A stretch of 64,000 bases of DNA from NCBI RefSeq assembly GCF_000190435.1, contig NC_015152.1:936458-1000457 (forward strand). Direction: 5' to 3'. Each line of letters begins with the position of its first letter. Position 1 is the first letter of the stretch. Both the position numbers and the translations under genes were made by a program. The notes under the pieces are model-generated. The model worked only from the letters and a program-made list of their open reading frames with translations, did no database searches and was not told the DNA's origin. Below, piece by piece: positions 1-8,165 of the stretch. This DNA comes from Sphaerochaeta globosa str. Buddy (GTDB lineage Bacteria; Spirochaetota; Spirochaetia; Sphaerochaetales; Sphaerochaetaceae).

Positions 1-1025
1 ACAGTCTTCATTGGTTCGGCCAGGAACATCTGGATTGTTTCGGTGATCAACTTCCTCTTTTGTTGAAGGTCCTGGCCATCGATCGCCCCCTATCCATACA
101 GGTGCATCCCACCAAGGCACAAGCCGAGGATGGGTGGGCCAAGGAAGAGGCCATCAGAGCCCATCTGAGCAAGGACCTGTGGAACTATAAGGATCCCAAC
201 CGAAAGGCCGAAGTTATTTATGCCCTTACCCCCATTACTGCCATGTGTGGGTTCAGACCGCTTGCTCAGATAATTCCTATGTTGAAACTCCTTATTCCAG
301 ATGGGTTTGCTCTGCACTTTTCCTATTTGGAAACAGAGAAAGAATCCTCAGACAAGCTTTTGGCAAGACTCTTTGAAGAGCTCTATACGATGAAGATGGA
401 AGATCTCTCTGTCCTGATAGAAGAGTACATTGCTTCGTTGAAAGTTCATGAGGACCTTCCGTTTGCCACCGGCGATGGTGCTTTCTTGGAAAGCAAAGGG
501 ATTGTGCTCTCTTGCTATGGGGCCTATCCAAAAGACCCGGGGCTTTTCTGCCCCTTCCTGCTGCACGTGAAGCATCTGTATCCGGGTGAAGCCCTCTATC
601 TCGAACCGAGGACATTGCACGCCTACGTACTGGGCAACGGCATTGAGTTGATGAGTGCCTCGGACAATGTGTTGCGCGGGGGGCTTACCAACAAGAAAGT
701 TGATGTGAAAGAGCTGATGAAAATTTTGGAGATCAAGGGCAGAGAAGTTGAAAAAGCGCCGATGCTCATCGGCCGTTCAGGACGACTTCATGTACTTACC
801 CCCACGGAAGAGTTCCACCTTATGGTCCTCAAGTCAGGAACCTATCATATCAATGAGAGAAGAAGTATCGAGATGTTGTTTGTTACCGAAGGACAGGCTT
901 CCTTTGAGTCGGAAACGGAGACTCGTACGTTGGAAAAGGGAAGTTGCCATGTAGTCGCTGCATCTCTTGCTTCCTATACCTTGAAGGTTGAGGGAACGCT
1001 CTTTATCGCCGATGTTCCGCGCTAG
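1..1025 (+). CDS. manA: Mannose-6-phosphate isomerase, class I (5' end outside window)
   Basis: Interconverts mannose-6-P and fructose-6-P in the cytoplasm; a zinc enzyme of the cupin fold. The reading frame is open to the left edge (first full codon at base 3), so the true start lies upstream. Seen: the zinc-site motif QVHPTK, the type I stretch around NRKAEVIYALTP with its metal-binding Glu, the conserved LHAYV histidine, and the C-terminal signature ASDNVLRGGLT. All three regions keep their order and spacing for the family. The stop at 1023 is followed, after about 20 bases, by the promoter of the next gene, so the two are probably separate units. No terminator hairpin was seen between them. 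Confidence 0.93.
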   Translation, partial: SLHWFGQEHLDCFGDQLPLLLKVLAIDRPLSIQVHPTKAQAEDGWAKEEAIRAHLSKDLWNYKDPNRKAEVIYALTPITAMCGFRPLAQIIPMLKLLIPDGFALHFSYLETEKESSDKLLARLFEELYTMKMEDLSVLIEEYIASLKVHEDLPFATGDGAFLESKGIVLSCYGAYPKDPGLFCPFLLHVKHLYPGEALYLEPRTLHAYVLGNGIELMSASDNVLRGGLTNKKVDVKELMKILEIKGREVEKAPMLIGRSGRLHVLTPTEEFHLMVLKSGTYHINERRSIEMLFVTEGQASFESETETRTLEKGSCHVVAASLASYTLKVEGTLFIADVPR

Positions 1026-1046
1026 AGAACTTTTCTCAATTTAGGC

Positions 1047-1076
1047 TTGGATAGCCTGTTATTAGAATGCTATAGT
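1047..1076 (+). promoter_or_regulatory. Promoter of the CdsB-like gene, leaderless type
   Basis: TTGGAT (1047-1052), an 18-base spacer and TATAGT (1071-1076). Six bases then separate the -10 box from ATG at 1083, and no Shine-Dalgarno sequence is present. Transcription would begin at or beside the start codon. Confidence 0.55.
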
Positions 1077-1082
1077 CCTTGT

Positions 1083-2357
1083 ATGGATAAGTATCTGAAG
1101 GTATTACGCAAAGAAATGCGCCCTGCGATGGGCTGCACAGAACCTGCAGCCTCAGCCCTTGCCGGTGCTAAGGCTGCACAGCTGTTGACTGGTTATCCTA
1201 CATCCCTGGAAGTAATTACCAGTAGGGACATGGTAAAGAATGCCATGGGAGTAGGACTGCCCAATTGCTCACTCAAAGGTATTCAAGCTGCTGTTGCACT
1301 CGGTGCCTCCGGTGGGGATGTCGAGAAAGGTTTGAGTATTCTCAGTGATCTTTGCCCAGAGCAAATTCAGCGGGCAAGTGCGTTGCCTGTTTTGCTTTCC
1401 ATCGAAACAGAGGTTCCTTCACTCTATATCAAAGTGATCGCCAAGAATGATGAAGGGTATGCGATTGCTGTCATCAGCGGTGAGCATGACCGTTTTAGTT
1501 ATCTTGAGCAGCATGGACAGGTCTTGCTCAGTTTGGCTGTCGATGCCTGTGGCTCTTCCTTGGAAGAGGAGGATGCCCAGTTTCTGGGAAATACTTCCTT
1601 GTCTGAATTGCTTGCATGGGTACAGAGTGCACCACAAGAAGCTCTGGATTTGGTCCTGGAAGCGAAAGAAACCAATATGGCGATAGCCAAGCATGCCATG
1701 GAGCATTCCTATGGGCTTTCTGTGGGGAGGATTGCTTCTGAACCCATTGGTAAGGAACCTTCAAGCCTGTCTGAAGCGTTCAGTCTTGCTTCGGCTATGG
1801 CTGCTGCAGCCAGTGATGCAAGAATGGCTGGTTGTCCGCTTCCGGTTATTATCAACAGCGGCAGCGGCAACCAGGGGATTACCCTTACGGTTCCTCTGGG
1901 GGTTGTTGGTTCCTATTTGAAGTGCAGTGATGAGAAACTGGGTAGGGCTTTATTGCTCAGTCAACTGATTGGCCTTGCCTTGACGGCGAAAAAGAATAGA
2001 CTCAGTGCCTTGTGTGGGGCCTTTACCGCAGCCATCGGTACTGCCTGCGGACTGGTGTACCTGCTCGACGGCACTCTGTTGGAAATGGATAGGGCATTCA
2101 ATACCATGGTGGGCAACCTTACCGGTATTATTTGCGATGGGGCGAAAATGACGTGTGCGCTGAAGATTTACAGCTGTGTAGAAGCTGCAAACCTCGCGTG
2201 CAAGCTTGCTTTCAGGGGAATGTCTCCGGGAAATGAGAGCGGTATTGTTGGAAAGACCAGTAAAGAGAGTATGGATTTCCTATCGAGAATCAGCCATGAA
2301 GGTATGGAAGAAACGGATAAAACGATTCTTTCCATCATGTTGGGAAAACAAGCATGA
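1083..2357 (+). CDS. UPF0597/CdsB family: L-cysteine desulfidase or L-serine dehydratase-like Fe-S enzyme
   Basis: 424 residues. The family includes the iron-sulfur L-cysteine desulfidases and E. coli YhaM; members eliminate the side chain of cysteine or serine to give pyruvate and ammonia (family knowledge; the substrate here is not proven). Seen: the N-terminal MGCTEP motif with a cluster-ligand Cys, a glycine-rich SGSGNQG stretch in the middle, and the C-terminal CDGAKMTCALK segment with further cysteines. I chose ATG 1083 rather than the upstream in-frame TTG at 1047, because that TTG lies inside the -35 box and homologues begin close to the GCTEP motif. The stop overlaps the next ATG by 4 bases, giving translational coupling to the exonuclease. 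Confidence 0.82.
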   Translation: MDKYLKVLRKEMRPAMGCTEPAASALAGAKAAQLLTGYPTSLEVITSRDMVKNAMGVGLPNCSLKGIQAAVALGASGGDVEKGLSILSDLCPEQIQRASALPVLLSIETEVPSLYIKVIAKNDEGYAIAVISGEHDRFSYLEQHGQVLLSLAVDACGSSLEEEDAQFLGNTSLSELLAWVQSAPQEALDLVLEAKETNMAIAKHAMEHSYGLSVGRIASEPIGKEPSSLSEAFSLASAMAAAASDARMAGCPLPVIINSGSGNQGITLTVPLGVVGSYLKCSDEKLGRALLLSQLIGLALTAKKNRLSALCGAFTAAIGTACGLVYLLDGTLLEMDRAFNTMVGNLTGIICDGAKMTCALKIYSCVEAANLACKLAFRGMSPGNESGIVGKTSKESMDFLSRISHEGMEETDKTILSIMLGKQA

Positions 2358-2947
2358 ACTATGTTGCAATAGATTTTGAAACGGCGAATGGATATCCGGG
2401 CGGCGCTTGCTCGGTCGCTTTGGCTCGATTTGATGAAGAAGGGATGTTGCTGGACACGTATTATTCACTTATTCATCCAAAGCACCCGTATTTCGATCCA
2501 AGCATGACAGCGGTGCACCAACTCAAGGACGAAGAATGCCTTGCCGCTCCCGAATTCGATGTGATTTGGCCGCAGATGCGGGACTTCATCGGAAAAGATT
2601 TGTTGGTGGCCCACAACGCAGTCTTCGATATGGGCGTACTCAAAGGATGCTTTGAGGTGTATGACCTGGAAGCACGGCAAATGACCTATCTCTGTACGCT
2701 GACTATTGCAAGGAAAGTCTGGCCGAAGATGCTCAGCTACAAACTAAGCTACTTGGTGGACTACTATGGAATGGAATATCAGGCGCATTATGCCCTTGAT
2801 GATGCAATCATGTGCGGGAAAATGATGCACAAGCTTTGTTACGGGCACCTGTACGAGATGCTCGACCTACGCCGCTTTTTGATCACCAAGGGCATTGAGC
2901 CGAAATTTATCGAGAACCAGCGAAAAGACGCAGATTTTTTCCTATAA
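2354..2947 (+). CDS. DnaQ-like 3'-5' exonuclease
   Basis: 197 residues, a single DEDDh exonuclease domain. Seen: motif I as IDFET at the N terminus (Asp7, Glu9), motif II in AHNAVFDMGVL, and motif III as HYALDDA with the catalytic His and Asp. This is the fold of the DNA polymerase III epsilon subunit and of RNase T/oligoribonuclease relatives. No clamp-binding or polymerase extension follows, so it is a free-standing nuclease; DNA repair or RNA trimming are both possible. It starts in the ATGA overlap with the CdsB-like gene. Its last 41 bases overlap the convergent PAP2 gene on the other strand. Confidence 0.85.
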   Translation: MNYVAIDFETANGYPGGACSVALARFDEEGMLLDTYYSLIHPKHPYFDPSMTAVHQLKDEECLAAPEFDVIWPQMRDFIGKDLLVAHNAVFDMGVLKGCFEVYDLEARQMTYLCTLTIARKVWPKMLSYKLSYLVDYYGMEYQAHYALDDAIMCGKMMHKLCYGHLYEMLDLRRFLITKGIEPKFIENQRKDADFFL

Positions 2948-3806
2948 GTGGATAGAGTCCGGTTGCCCAGAATCCTACCAGCGTATAGCGCATAAAAGCT
3001 CCAACTGCGTACAGCGATTCAGGAATAATTGCCTTGGCTCCCATGAACAGCAGAATGCCGATAAGCCCGATTACGTAGCGAAGGATTTGCTTGCTTCGCT
3101 TCTCTTGGACAACGAAGTTGACTTTCACATTCTCCAGGGCAAAGCCCAAGTAGCCACCGCCGCCCAGGGCAAAGACTTTCATGAGGTCGGTGAAGGCAAC
3201 TTCATCGATCAGGCCCAAATTGAGCAGGATAGCCGTGATGGTCCCTGCAATGAAGGAAAGGGTTCCGATCCATATGCTGAGACGGATACGCTTTTGCTTG
3301 TCGTCGTAGAGAGCATTCAGATAGTGGCTCACCACGAAGCTGATGGCCACACCCAACAACAAGCCAGCAAAAACATCTATAGGCCAGTGAACTCCCAAAT
3401 AGAGCCTGCTCAGTCCTACGAGAGCCATCATCACGGCACATAGGATGCTCAGAGGCCTTTTTTTGAAGGTGAGAGCCAATGCGGTATAAAAGGCCGCTCC
3501 GGTGGTGGTATGACCGCTGGGGAACGAGTAGCCTGTTGCCGTTTCCAATCGCTTCCCATCGATGGACTGGAGTACCTGGAAAGGCCTTGGTGCACGGACT
3601 ATGGCCTTGAGGATCCCCATGCCAAGAACAGCAAACAGGACCGAGGTGAAGAGCGCAAAGCCCTTCTTCTTGTCATAGTTGTAGAAGACATAGAGAATGA
3701 CTGCTATGACGAAAGTCTGCTCGCCTACCGCTGAAGCAATGTTCGCCAAGAAATCGAGGACTGGGTTTGCAATATTGAGAAAGAACAGCATGATGGCTTC
3801 TTGCAT
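2907..3806 (-). CDS. PAP2-family membrane phosphatase
   Basis: 299 residues with about eight hydrophobic segments. It contains the three-part PAP2 signature: a KAIVRAPRP segment, PSGH in SFPSGHTT, and SR...HWPIDV with the catalytic His. Such enzymes dephosphorylate phosphatidic acid, undecaprenyl pyrophosphate or related lipid phosphates at the membrane; the substrate cannot be told from sequence. The start at 3806 has a strong AAGGAG site six bases upstream. A longer frame reaches 3872 but has no ribosome site and would run into the -35 box of the tRNA promoter. The 3' end overlaps the convergent exonuclease gene by 41 bases. Confidence 0.86.
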   Translation of the reverse strand: MQEAIMLFFLNIANPVLDFLANIASAVGEQTFVIAVILYVFYNYDKKKGFALFTSVLFAVLGMGILKAIVRAPRPFQVLQSIDGKRLETATGYSFPSGHTTTGAAFYTALALTFKKRPLSILCAVMMALVGLSRLYLGVHWPIDVFAGLLLGVAISFVVSHYLNALYDDKQKRIRLSIWIGTLSFIAGTITAILLNLGLIDEVAFTDLMKVFALGGGGYLGFALENVKVNFVVQEKRSKQILRYVIGLIGILLFMGAKAIIPESLYAVGAFMRYTLVGFWATGLYPLIGKNLRLFAGSR

Positions 3807-3865
3807 GGATAACTCCTTGGAGCCAGTATACGGGAGGAAAATATCTCTGACAACCAGCAATGTAG

Positions 3866-3894
3866 TTGACAAAAAAATGCGTTTCGTGTAGTTT
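3866..3894 (+). promoter_or_regulatory. Promoter of tRNA-Asp copy 1
   Basis: TTGACA (3866-3871), 17-base spacer, TAGTTT (3889-3894), 15 bases before the mature tRNA. The -10 region GTGTAGTTTC is repeated exactly in front of the second copy. Confidence 0.7.
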
Positions 3895-3909
3895 CCAAGA
3901 GTGCTTTTT

Positions 3910-3983
3910 GAGGGTGTAGCGAAGCTGGTTATCGCGACGGCCTGTCACGCCGTAGATCGCGGGTTCGAGTCCCGTCACTCTCG
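3910..3983 (+). tRNA. tRNA-Asp (anticodon GTC), copy 1
   Basis: A 74-base cloverleaf. The acceptor GAGGGTG pairs with CACTCTC (one G-U), the anticodon loop CTGTCAC gives GTC, and the T arm GGGTTCGAGTCCC is standard. The discriminator is G, as expected for tRNA-Asp. CCA is not encoded, so the CCA-adding enzyme is needed. It is identical to the copy at 4088-4161. Confidence 0.97.
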
Positions 3984-3989
3984 TTTCTG

Positions 3990-4027
3990 CAGCCGCTTTG
4001 GGACTTCCAAGGTGGCTGTACTTTTTT
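3990..4027 (+). terminator. Intrinsic terminator after tRNA-Asp copy 1
   Basis: CAGCC and CTTTGG (interrupted by one G) pair with CCAAGG and GGCTG around a GACTT loop; a run of six T follows at 4022-4027. Confidence 0.8.
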
Positions 4028-4046
4028 GAAAACGCTTTGTGGGTTG

Positions 4047-4075
4047 TTGACAAAACTACAAGGATAGTGTAGTTT
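4047..4075 (+). promoter_or_regulatory. Promoter of tRNA-Asp copy 2
   Basis: TTGACA (4047-4052), 17-base spacer, TAGTTT (4070-4075), 12 bases before the tRNA. It has the same boxes and spacing as the promoter of copy 1, although the spacers differ. Confidence 0.7.
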
Positions 4076-4087
4076 CACTCTTGCTAT

Positions 4088-4161
4088 GAGGGTGTAGCGA
4101 AGCTGGTTATCGCGACGGCCTGTCACGCCGTAGATCGCGGGTTCGAGTCCCGTCACTCTCG
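4088..4161 (+). tRNA. tRNA-Asp (anticodon GTC), copy 2
   Basis: 74 bases, identical over its whole length to the copy 178 bases upstream: the same acceptor stem with one G-U pair, GTC anticodon and G discriminator, no encoded CCA. It has its own promoter and terminator, so the two copies are separate transcription units and not a processed tandem precursor. Confidence 0.97.
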
Positions 4162-4167
4162 CTTTCA

Positions 4168-4203
4168 GAAACCGCCTTGGATTCCAGGGCGGTTTCATTT
4201 ATT
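4168..4203 (+). terminator. Terminator after tRNA-Asp copy 2
   Basis: A 13-bp stem (GAAACCGCCTTGG with CCAGGGCGGTTTC, one G-U) around an ATT loop, followed by an AT-rich but T-poor tail (ATTTATTAT). Confidence 0.7.
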
Positions 4204-4235
4204 ATATGCAGGTATATCCTGATTTTGGAGGAACG

Positions 4236-5306
4236 ATGAAGGTACTGGTCGGCATGAGCGGTGGGATTGACTCTTCAGTCGCTGCTTACTTATTGAAGCA
4301 GCAGGGGCATGAGGTGATGGGCGTTACGATGACCATCTGGAATAAACGCTCCCATCTGACTCGTCCCTTGAACTCCACCAGTTGCTTTGCTCCCGATAAG
4401 ACTGAAGATATTATCGCCATCAAGAAAATCTGTGAGAAAATTGGAATCGAGCACCAGGTGCTTGAACTCAGTGACCTCTTTGAAGAAATTGTGCTAGCCA
4501 ATTTCAAGACGGAATACATGGATGGAAGGACTCCCAATCCCTGTGTCTGGTGCAATTCCAAGATTAAGTTCGGAGCCATGGTGGAGTACGCCAAGGAAAG
4601 CGGACTGGACTTTGATCGGTTCGCTACCGGTCACTATGCAAGAATTGTTGAAGAGAATGGCCGCTATGCAGTTGCAAAGGCTGTAGACTTGAAAAAGGAC
4701 CAGTCGTACTTCCTCTATCGGCTCAACCAGCAACAGCTTGCCCGTACCCTGTTCCCTCTTGGTGCAATGACCAAGGAAGAAGTCCGGCGCATCGATGTTG
4801 CCCAAGGGTTTCACAAGGTATATCAAGAAGAAAGCCAGGACTTCTACGATGGTGATTACACGGACCTGTTGGACATTACGTCCCGCCCCGGCAACATTGT
4901 AAACAGGCAAGGCCGTGTGTTGGGTCGGCATGAAGGTATTTGGCATTATACCATCGGCCAACGCAAGGGCTTGGGTATTGCAGCAGAAAGGCCTCTCTAT
5001 GTGCTTGCATTGCGCTCTGATACCAATGAAGTAGTGGTCGGTTTTGTAGAGGATACTCTGCAAAGCACCGTAACAGCTGGCGATGTTGTTTGGTCGAGCG
5101 TCCAAACGCTTCAGCAGGAGGTCATGGTTCAGGCAAAAATCCGCTCAACCGGCTTTGCTACCGAGGCAAAAGCGCATCAGAATCCCGATGGGAGCATTAC
5201 TGCAATCTTCAGTGATGAAGTGAAAGCCGCCACCGTCGGACAGTCGTTGGTCCTCTATGATGGGCCTGTCATTCTTTGCGGAGGCATTATCGTCCAAGCC
5301 TGTTGA
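4236..5306 (+). CDS. mnmA: tRNA-specific 2-thiouridylase
   Basis: 356 residues. It makes s2U34 in the anticodons of tRNA-Lys, -Glu and -Gln, taking sulfur from a persulfide relay. Seen: the PP-loop SGGIDSS at residues 8-14, TGHYARI, and the central domain through the tRNA-binding IGQRKGLGI motif. The active site is unusual. The usual first cysteine is C106 within CVWC (C103/C106), but the second catalytic cysteine, normally in an STGICFIG-like motif, is missing: that place reads ESQDFYDGD. C50 is a possible third ligand. This pattern recalls Fe-S dependent thiolases, but that is inference. The start at 4236 follows GGAGG with a 4-base gap. Confidence 0.9.
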   Translation: MKVLVGMSGGIDSSVAAYLLKQQGHEVMGVTMTIWNKRSHLTRPLNSTSCFAPDKTEDIIAIKKICEKIGIEHQVLELSDLFEEIVLANFKTEYMDGRTPNPCVWCNSKIKFGAMVEYAKESGLDFDRFATGHYARIVEENGRYAVAKAVDLKKDQSYFLYRLNQQQLARTLFPLGAMTKEEVRRIDVAQGFHKVYQEESQDFYDGDYTDLLDITSRPGNIVNRQGRVLGRHEGIWHYTIGQRKGLGIAAERPLYVLALRSDTNEVVVGFVEDTLQSTVTAGDVVWSSVQTLQQEVMVQAKIRSTGFATEAKAHQNPDGSITAIFSDEVKAATVGQSLVLYDGPVILCGGIIVQAC

Positions 5307-5358
5307 GTGTTGCTCACCTCCTGCTTTCGGTTTATGATGAAATGACAAGGAGCGATCA

Positions 5359-6171
5359 ATGCGAGTCATTATCCAAAACGATTATGAGAATCTGTCCCTC
5401 TGGGCAGCACGGTATATTGCCAACAGAATCAGGGCGTTTGAACCAAATGCAAATCGGCCATTTGTCCTTGGCCTCCCTACTGGATCCTCCCCGCTGGGAA
5501 CCTATGCTGAGTTGATCAGGCTGAATAGGGAAGGGTATGTCTCCTTTGCCAATGTTGTTACCTTCAACATGGATGAGTATGTCGGACTTGCTCGGGACCA
5601 CGAGCAGAGCTACTACACATTCATGTGGAAGAATTTCTTCAACCATATCGATATCAAAGCCGAAAATGTGCACATCCTGGACGGGACAGCCAAAGACCTC
5701 GAAGAGGAATGCCGCTCCTATGAGGATGCCATTGCCGCCTTTGGTGGTATCGAGCTGTTTCTCGGTGGCATAGGAGCCGATGGACATCTCGCATTCAACG
5801 AACCGTTCTCCAGCCTTTCCAGCCGGACGCGCATCAAGAGTCTTACCTACGACACCAAGGTTATGAACAGCCGGTTCTTCGACCACGATATGAGCAAGGT
5901 TCCTTCCCAGGCCCTGACCGTCGGTGTCAAGACAGTCTCTGACAGCCGCGAGGTCATCATTCTGGTCAATGGCCATAACAAGGCACGGGCCTTGCAGGCG
6001 ACCATCGAAGGGGGCGTCAGCCAGAGTTGGACCTGCAGTGCATTGCAACTGCACCCCAAGGCTCTCATCGTCTGCGATGAAGCTGCCTGCGGAGAACTGA
6101 AGGTGGATACCTACAAGTACTTCAAGGATATTGAAGGCGATAATCTTTCAGTTGCAGCGATGCTCAAGTAA
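5359..6171 (+). CDS. nagB: Glucosamine-6-phosphate deaminase
   Basis: 270 residues, normal length. It converts glucosamine-6-P to fructose-6-P and ammonia, the last step in using N-acetylglucosamine. Seen: [11 protein letters not shown] near the N terminus (sugar phosphate binding), FNMDEY with the catalytic Asp, and [14 protein letters not shown] with the active-site His. AAGGAG lies eight bases before ATG 5359. No nagA or transporter is adjacent, so acetylglucosamine deacetylation must be encoded elsewhere. It is separated from mnmA by 52 bases and ends at a strong hairpin. Confidence 0.95.
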   Translation: MRVIIQNDYENLSLWAARYIANRIRAFEPNANRPFVLGLPTGSSPLGTYAELIRLNREGYVSFANVVTFNMDEYVGLARDHEQSYYTFMWKNFFNHIDIKAENVHILDGTAKDLEEECRSYEDAIAAFGGIELFLGGIGADGHLAFNEPFSSLSSRTRIKSLTYDTKVMNSRFFDHDMSKVPSQALTVGVKTVSDSREVIILVNGHNKARALQATIEGGVSQSWTCSALQLHPKALIVCDEAACGELKVDTYKYFKDIEGDNLSVAAMLK

Positions 6172-6183
6172 CCTAAAGAAAAG

Positions 6184-6210
6184 CAGGCTCAGCATTTTTT
6201 GCTGAGCCTG
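6184..6210. terminator. Hairpin between convergent nagB and the DUF362 gene
   Basis: A perfect 11-bp stem (CAGGCTCAGCA with TGCTGAGCCTG) with a T5 loop, set between two convergent genes. There is no long T tract on either side; the minus-strand side reads CTTTCTTT. It probably serves as a bidirectional terminator. Confidence 0.65.
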
Positions 6211-6217
6211 AATCATC

Positions 6218-7327
6218 TTATTTCACTTCGATCAACTGGTATTTGGTGCTCCCCAATCCAATTTTTTCTGCATGTTCCAGTCCTACCCGCCAATCGGTGG
6301 TCGGATGGCTGGTTGTAAGGTTGTCGCACTGTTTCTGACTCACTTGGCCCAGCTTGGCAGTAGGAATGGGGGGCATGTTGTTTACTGCATCCACGCAGGC
6401 TTGGTCCAAGGCTACCGGGTCGAATGAGGCAAAGAACCCGACATCCGGGACAATAGCCAGATCATTCTCGCTGTGGCAATCACAGTCGGGGGAGACCTCG
6501 ATGACGATACTGATGTGAAAACAAGGTCTGGTATAACAGATTGCATGGGTATACTCAGCAATCTTGCAATTCAGCTTGTCGTTGGAGCTGTTGTCGTTGT
6601 TGGAAATGGCATCAGTGGGACAGACACCGATACAGCGGCCGCAACCGACACACTTGTTTTGGTCGATCCAGGAAAGTCCCTCTGTGATCATCGGGGCATC
6701 GTGGGCGCAAATGTCCACGCAGTTGCCGCAACCGATGCACAAACTCTGGTCCACCTGGGGTTTTCCATCACAGTGCATCTCCATTTTACCAGCCCGTGAT
6801 CCTCCACCCATCCCGATGTTTTTCAGAGCCCCGCCAAAGCCTGTGCTTTCATGTCCCTTGAAGTGGGTAAGGCTGATCAGAACGTCGGCATCCATCAGGG
6901 CCCTTCCAATCTTTGCCTCCTTCACATACTCCCCGCCAACGACGGGAACCAGGACTTCATCGGTTCCTTTCAATCCGTCGGCGATAATGAGGTGACAACC
7001 GGTGGCATACGGCATGAACCCGTTCTTGTATGCACTGTCCAAGTGGTCCAGGGCGTGCTTTCTCCCTCCTACGTACAGGGTGTTGCAATCAGTCAGGAAG
7101 GGTCTTCCTCCCAGCTGCTTGACTACATCGACCACGGTTGCTGCGTAATTAGGTCGGAGAAAAGCCAAGTTCCCCGGCTCGCCGAAATGCATTTTGATGG
7201 CGGTGAACTTATTCTTGAAATCGATGGAAGCAATGCCGGCTTGCTTGATCAGTCTTTCAAGTTTGATAAGGCGTGAGTCTCCATTATGGCAACGAAGATT
7301 TGTGTAGTAGACTTTGGAAGTGTTCAC
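6218..7327 (-). CDS. DUF362 domain protein with 2x[4Fe-4S] ferredoxin module
   Basis: 369 residues. The N-terminal half is the DUF362 fold (KMHFGEPGN, the DCNTLYVGGR stretch, LTHFKGHESTGFGGALKNIGMG). Two complete cluster motifs follow at about residues 197-240, CIGCGNCVDIC and CVGCGRCIGVC, and the C-terminal part returns to DUF362 (FASFDPVALDQACVDAV). It is probably a cytoplasmic electron-transfer protein; no substrate is established for this subfamily. The start is a GTG without a clear ribosome site, chosen because homologues begin with the S-K-V-Y-(F/Y)-T-N pattern. It stands alone between a terminator and the trmJ-GDPD operon. Confidence 0.85.
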   Translation of the reverse strand: MNTSKVYYTNLRCHNGDSRLIKLERLIKQAGIASIDFKNKFTAIKMHFGEPGNLAFLRPNYAATVVDVVKQLGGRPFLTDCNTLYVGGRKHALDHLDSAYKNGFMPYATGCHLIIADGLKGTDEVLVPVVGGEYVKEAKIGRALMDADVLISLTHFKGHESTGFGGALKNIGMGGGSRAGKMEMHCDGKPQVDQSLCIGCGNCVDICAHDAPMITEGLSWIDQNKCVGCGRCIGVCPTDAISNNDNSSNDKLNCKIAEYTHAICYTRPCFHISIVIEVSPDCDCHSENDLAIVPDVGFFASFDPVALDQACVDAVNNMPPIPTAKLGQVSQKQCDNLTTSHPTTDWRVGLEHAEKIGLGSTKYQLIEVK

Positions 7328-7358
7328 GGAAAATACCCCGGTTTTTGATTTTTATTTG

Positions 7359-8165
7359 TTATCGTAGTCCCATCTCACTGACTACCTTGATAGCCAGCTG
7401 TGGTCTGTCTGTCATGATCGAGTCAACACCCAACCCTAAAAGGCGGCGCATCTCTGCTTCCTCGTTGATGGTCCATACCTGGATAATGGATCCCCGCCTG
7501 TGCATTACCTCTACAAACTGCTTGGTTATGATTTCAATCCCCCATTGGCGGACAGGAACCTGAAAAATCACCTTTGACCTTGCAGTTGTCCACGTAGGCA
7601 GAAGATGCAGTTTTTGCAATGCAAGCAAGGGAGCCACTTCCTTTGTGGTGATACTGGTCTGGATTCTTGGCTCTTTTTTCCTAAGCAACTGTAGATTCGC
7701 AAGATTGAATGACGCTGCCACAACGCGCTTGGTTGCCTGCTCCTCTTCGATTACCCTAATGAAGGCATCCACAGTGTCGGGGCCCTCGCTTTTCAAATCG
7801 ACATTGAAACGCATCGCTGGACAGGTTTTCAGTGCCTCCTGAAGGGTGCATAACTGTACTCCCTTGCCTCGGAAAGGAAAGGTTTTTCCTCCATCGGGGG
7901 TGAATGTGTACCCGGCATCCAGTTGTTTCAGTTCCCTAAGGGTGTGATCTTCGACACTGCCGCTGCCGTTGGTATTGCGTTCCAGCGTTGGGTCGTGCCA
8001 AATTACCAAGTAGCCGTCCTTGCTCAAATGTACATCGGTCTCGATTACATCCACACCCATTTTACAGGCGCTTTCGAAGGCCGGCAAAGTATTCTCAGGA
8101 AAGTGGGCGCTGTCACCCCGATGGGCGACTACGCGGGGAATTGGATCAAAAAAAGACTTAAACAT
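7359..8165 (-). CDS. Glycerophosphodiester phosphodiesterase
   Basis: 268 residues, one GDPD TIM-barrel domain and no signal peptide, so a cytoplasmic UgpQ-like enzyme. It releases glycerol-3-phosphate from glycerophosphodiesters such as deacylated phospholipids. Seen: AHRGDS at the N terminus (catalytic His-Arg), ENT and IETDVHLSKDG (metal-binding Glu and Asp), IWHDPTLERNTNG (second catalytic His), and the C-terminal VWTIN and DSIMTDRP motifs. The start overlaps the end of the trmJ-like gene by 8 bases and GGAGG sits just before ATG, so the two genes are one operon. Confidence 0.93.
   Translation of the reverse strand: MFKSFFDPIPRVVAHRGDSAHFPENTLPAFESACKMGVDVIETDVHLSKDGYLVIWHDPTLERNTNGSGSVEDHTLRELKQLDAGYTFTPDGGKTFPFRGKGVQLCTLQEALKTCPAMRFNVDLKSEGPDTVDAFIRVIEEEQATKRVVAASFNLANLQLLRKKEPRIQTSITTKEVAPLLALQKLHLLPTWTTARSKVIFQVPVRQWGIEIITKQFVEVMHRRGSIIQVWTINEEAEMRRLLGLGVDSIMTDRPQLAIKVVSEMGLR

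Noticed and set aside
1047-1049. In-frame TTG as start of the CdsB-like protein
   Set aside because: It lies in the -35 box of the promoter and adds 12 residues not expected in the family; ATG 1083 fits the homologues.
2895-3443. 182-codon open frame opposite the PAP2 gene
   Set aside because: It is antisense to an intact membrane enzyme, lacks a ribosome site and has no recognisable domain.
3910-4161. 178-base direct repeat as a mobile element or CRISPR-like repeat
   Set aside because: The repeated part is only the tRNA-Asp gene and pieces of its promoter; no inverted ends, transposase or further units.
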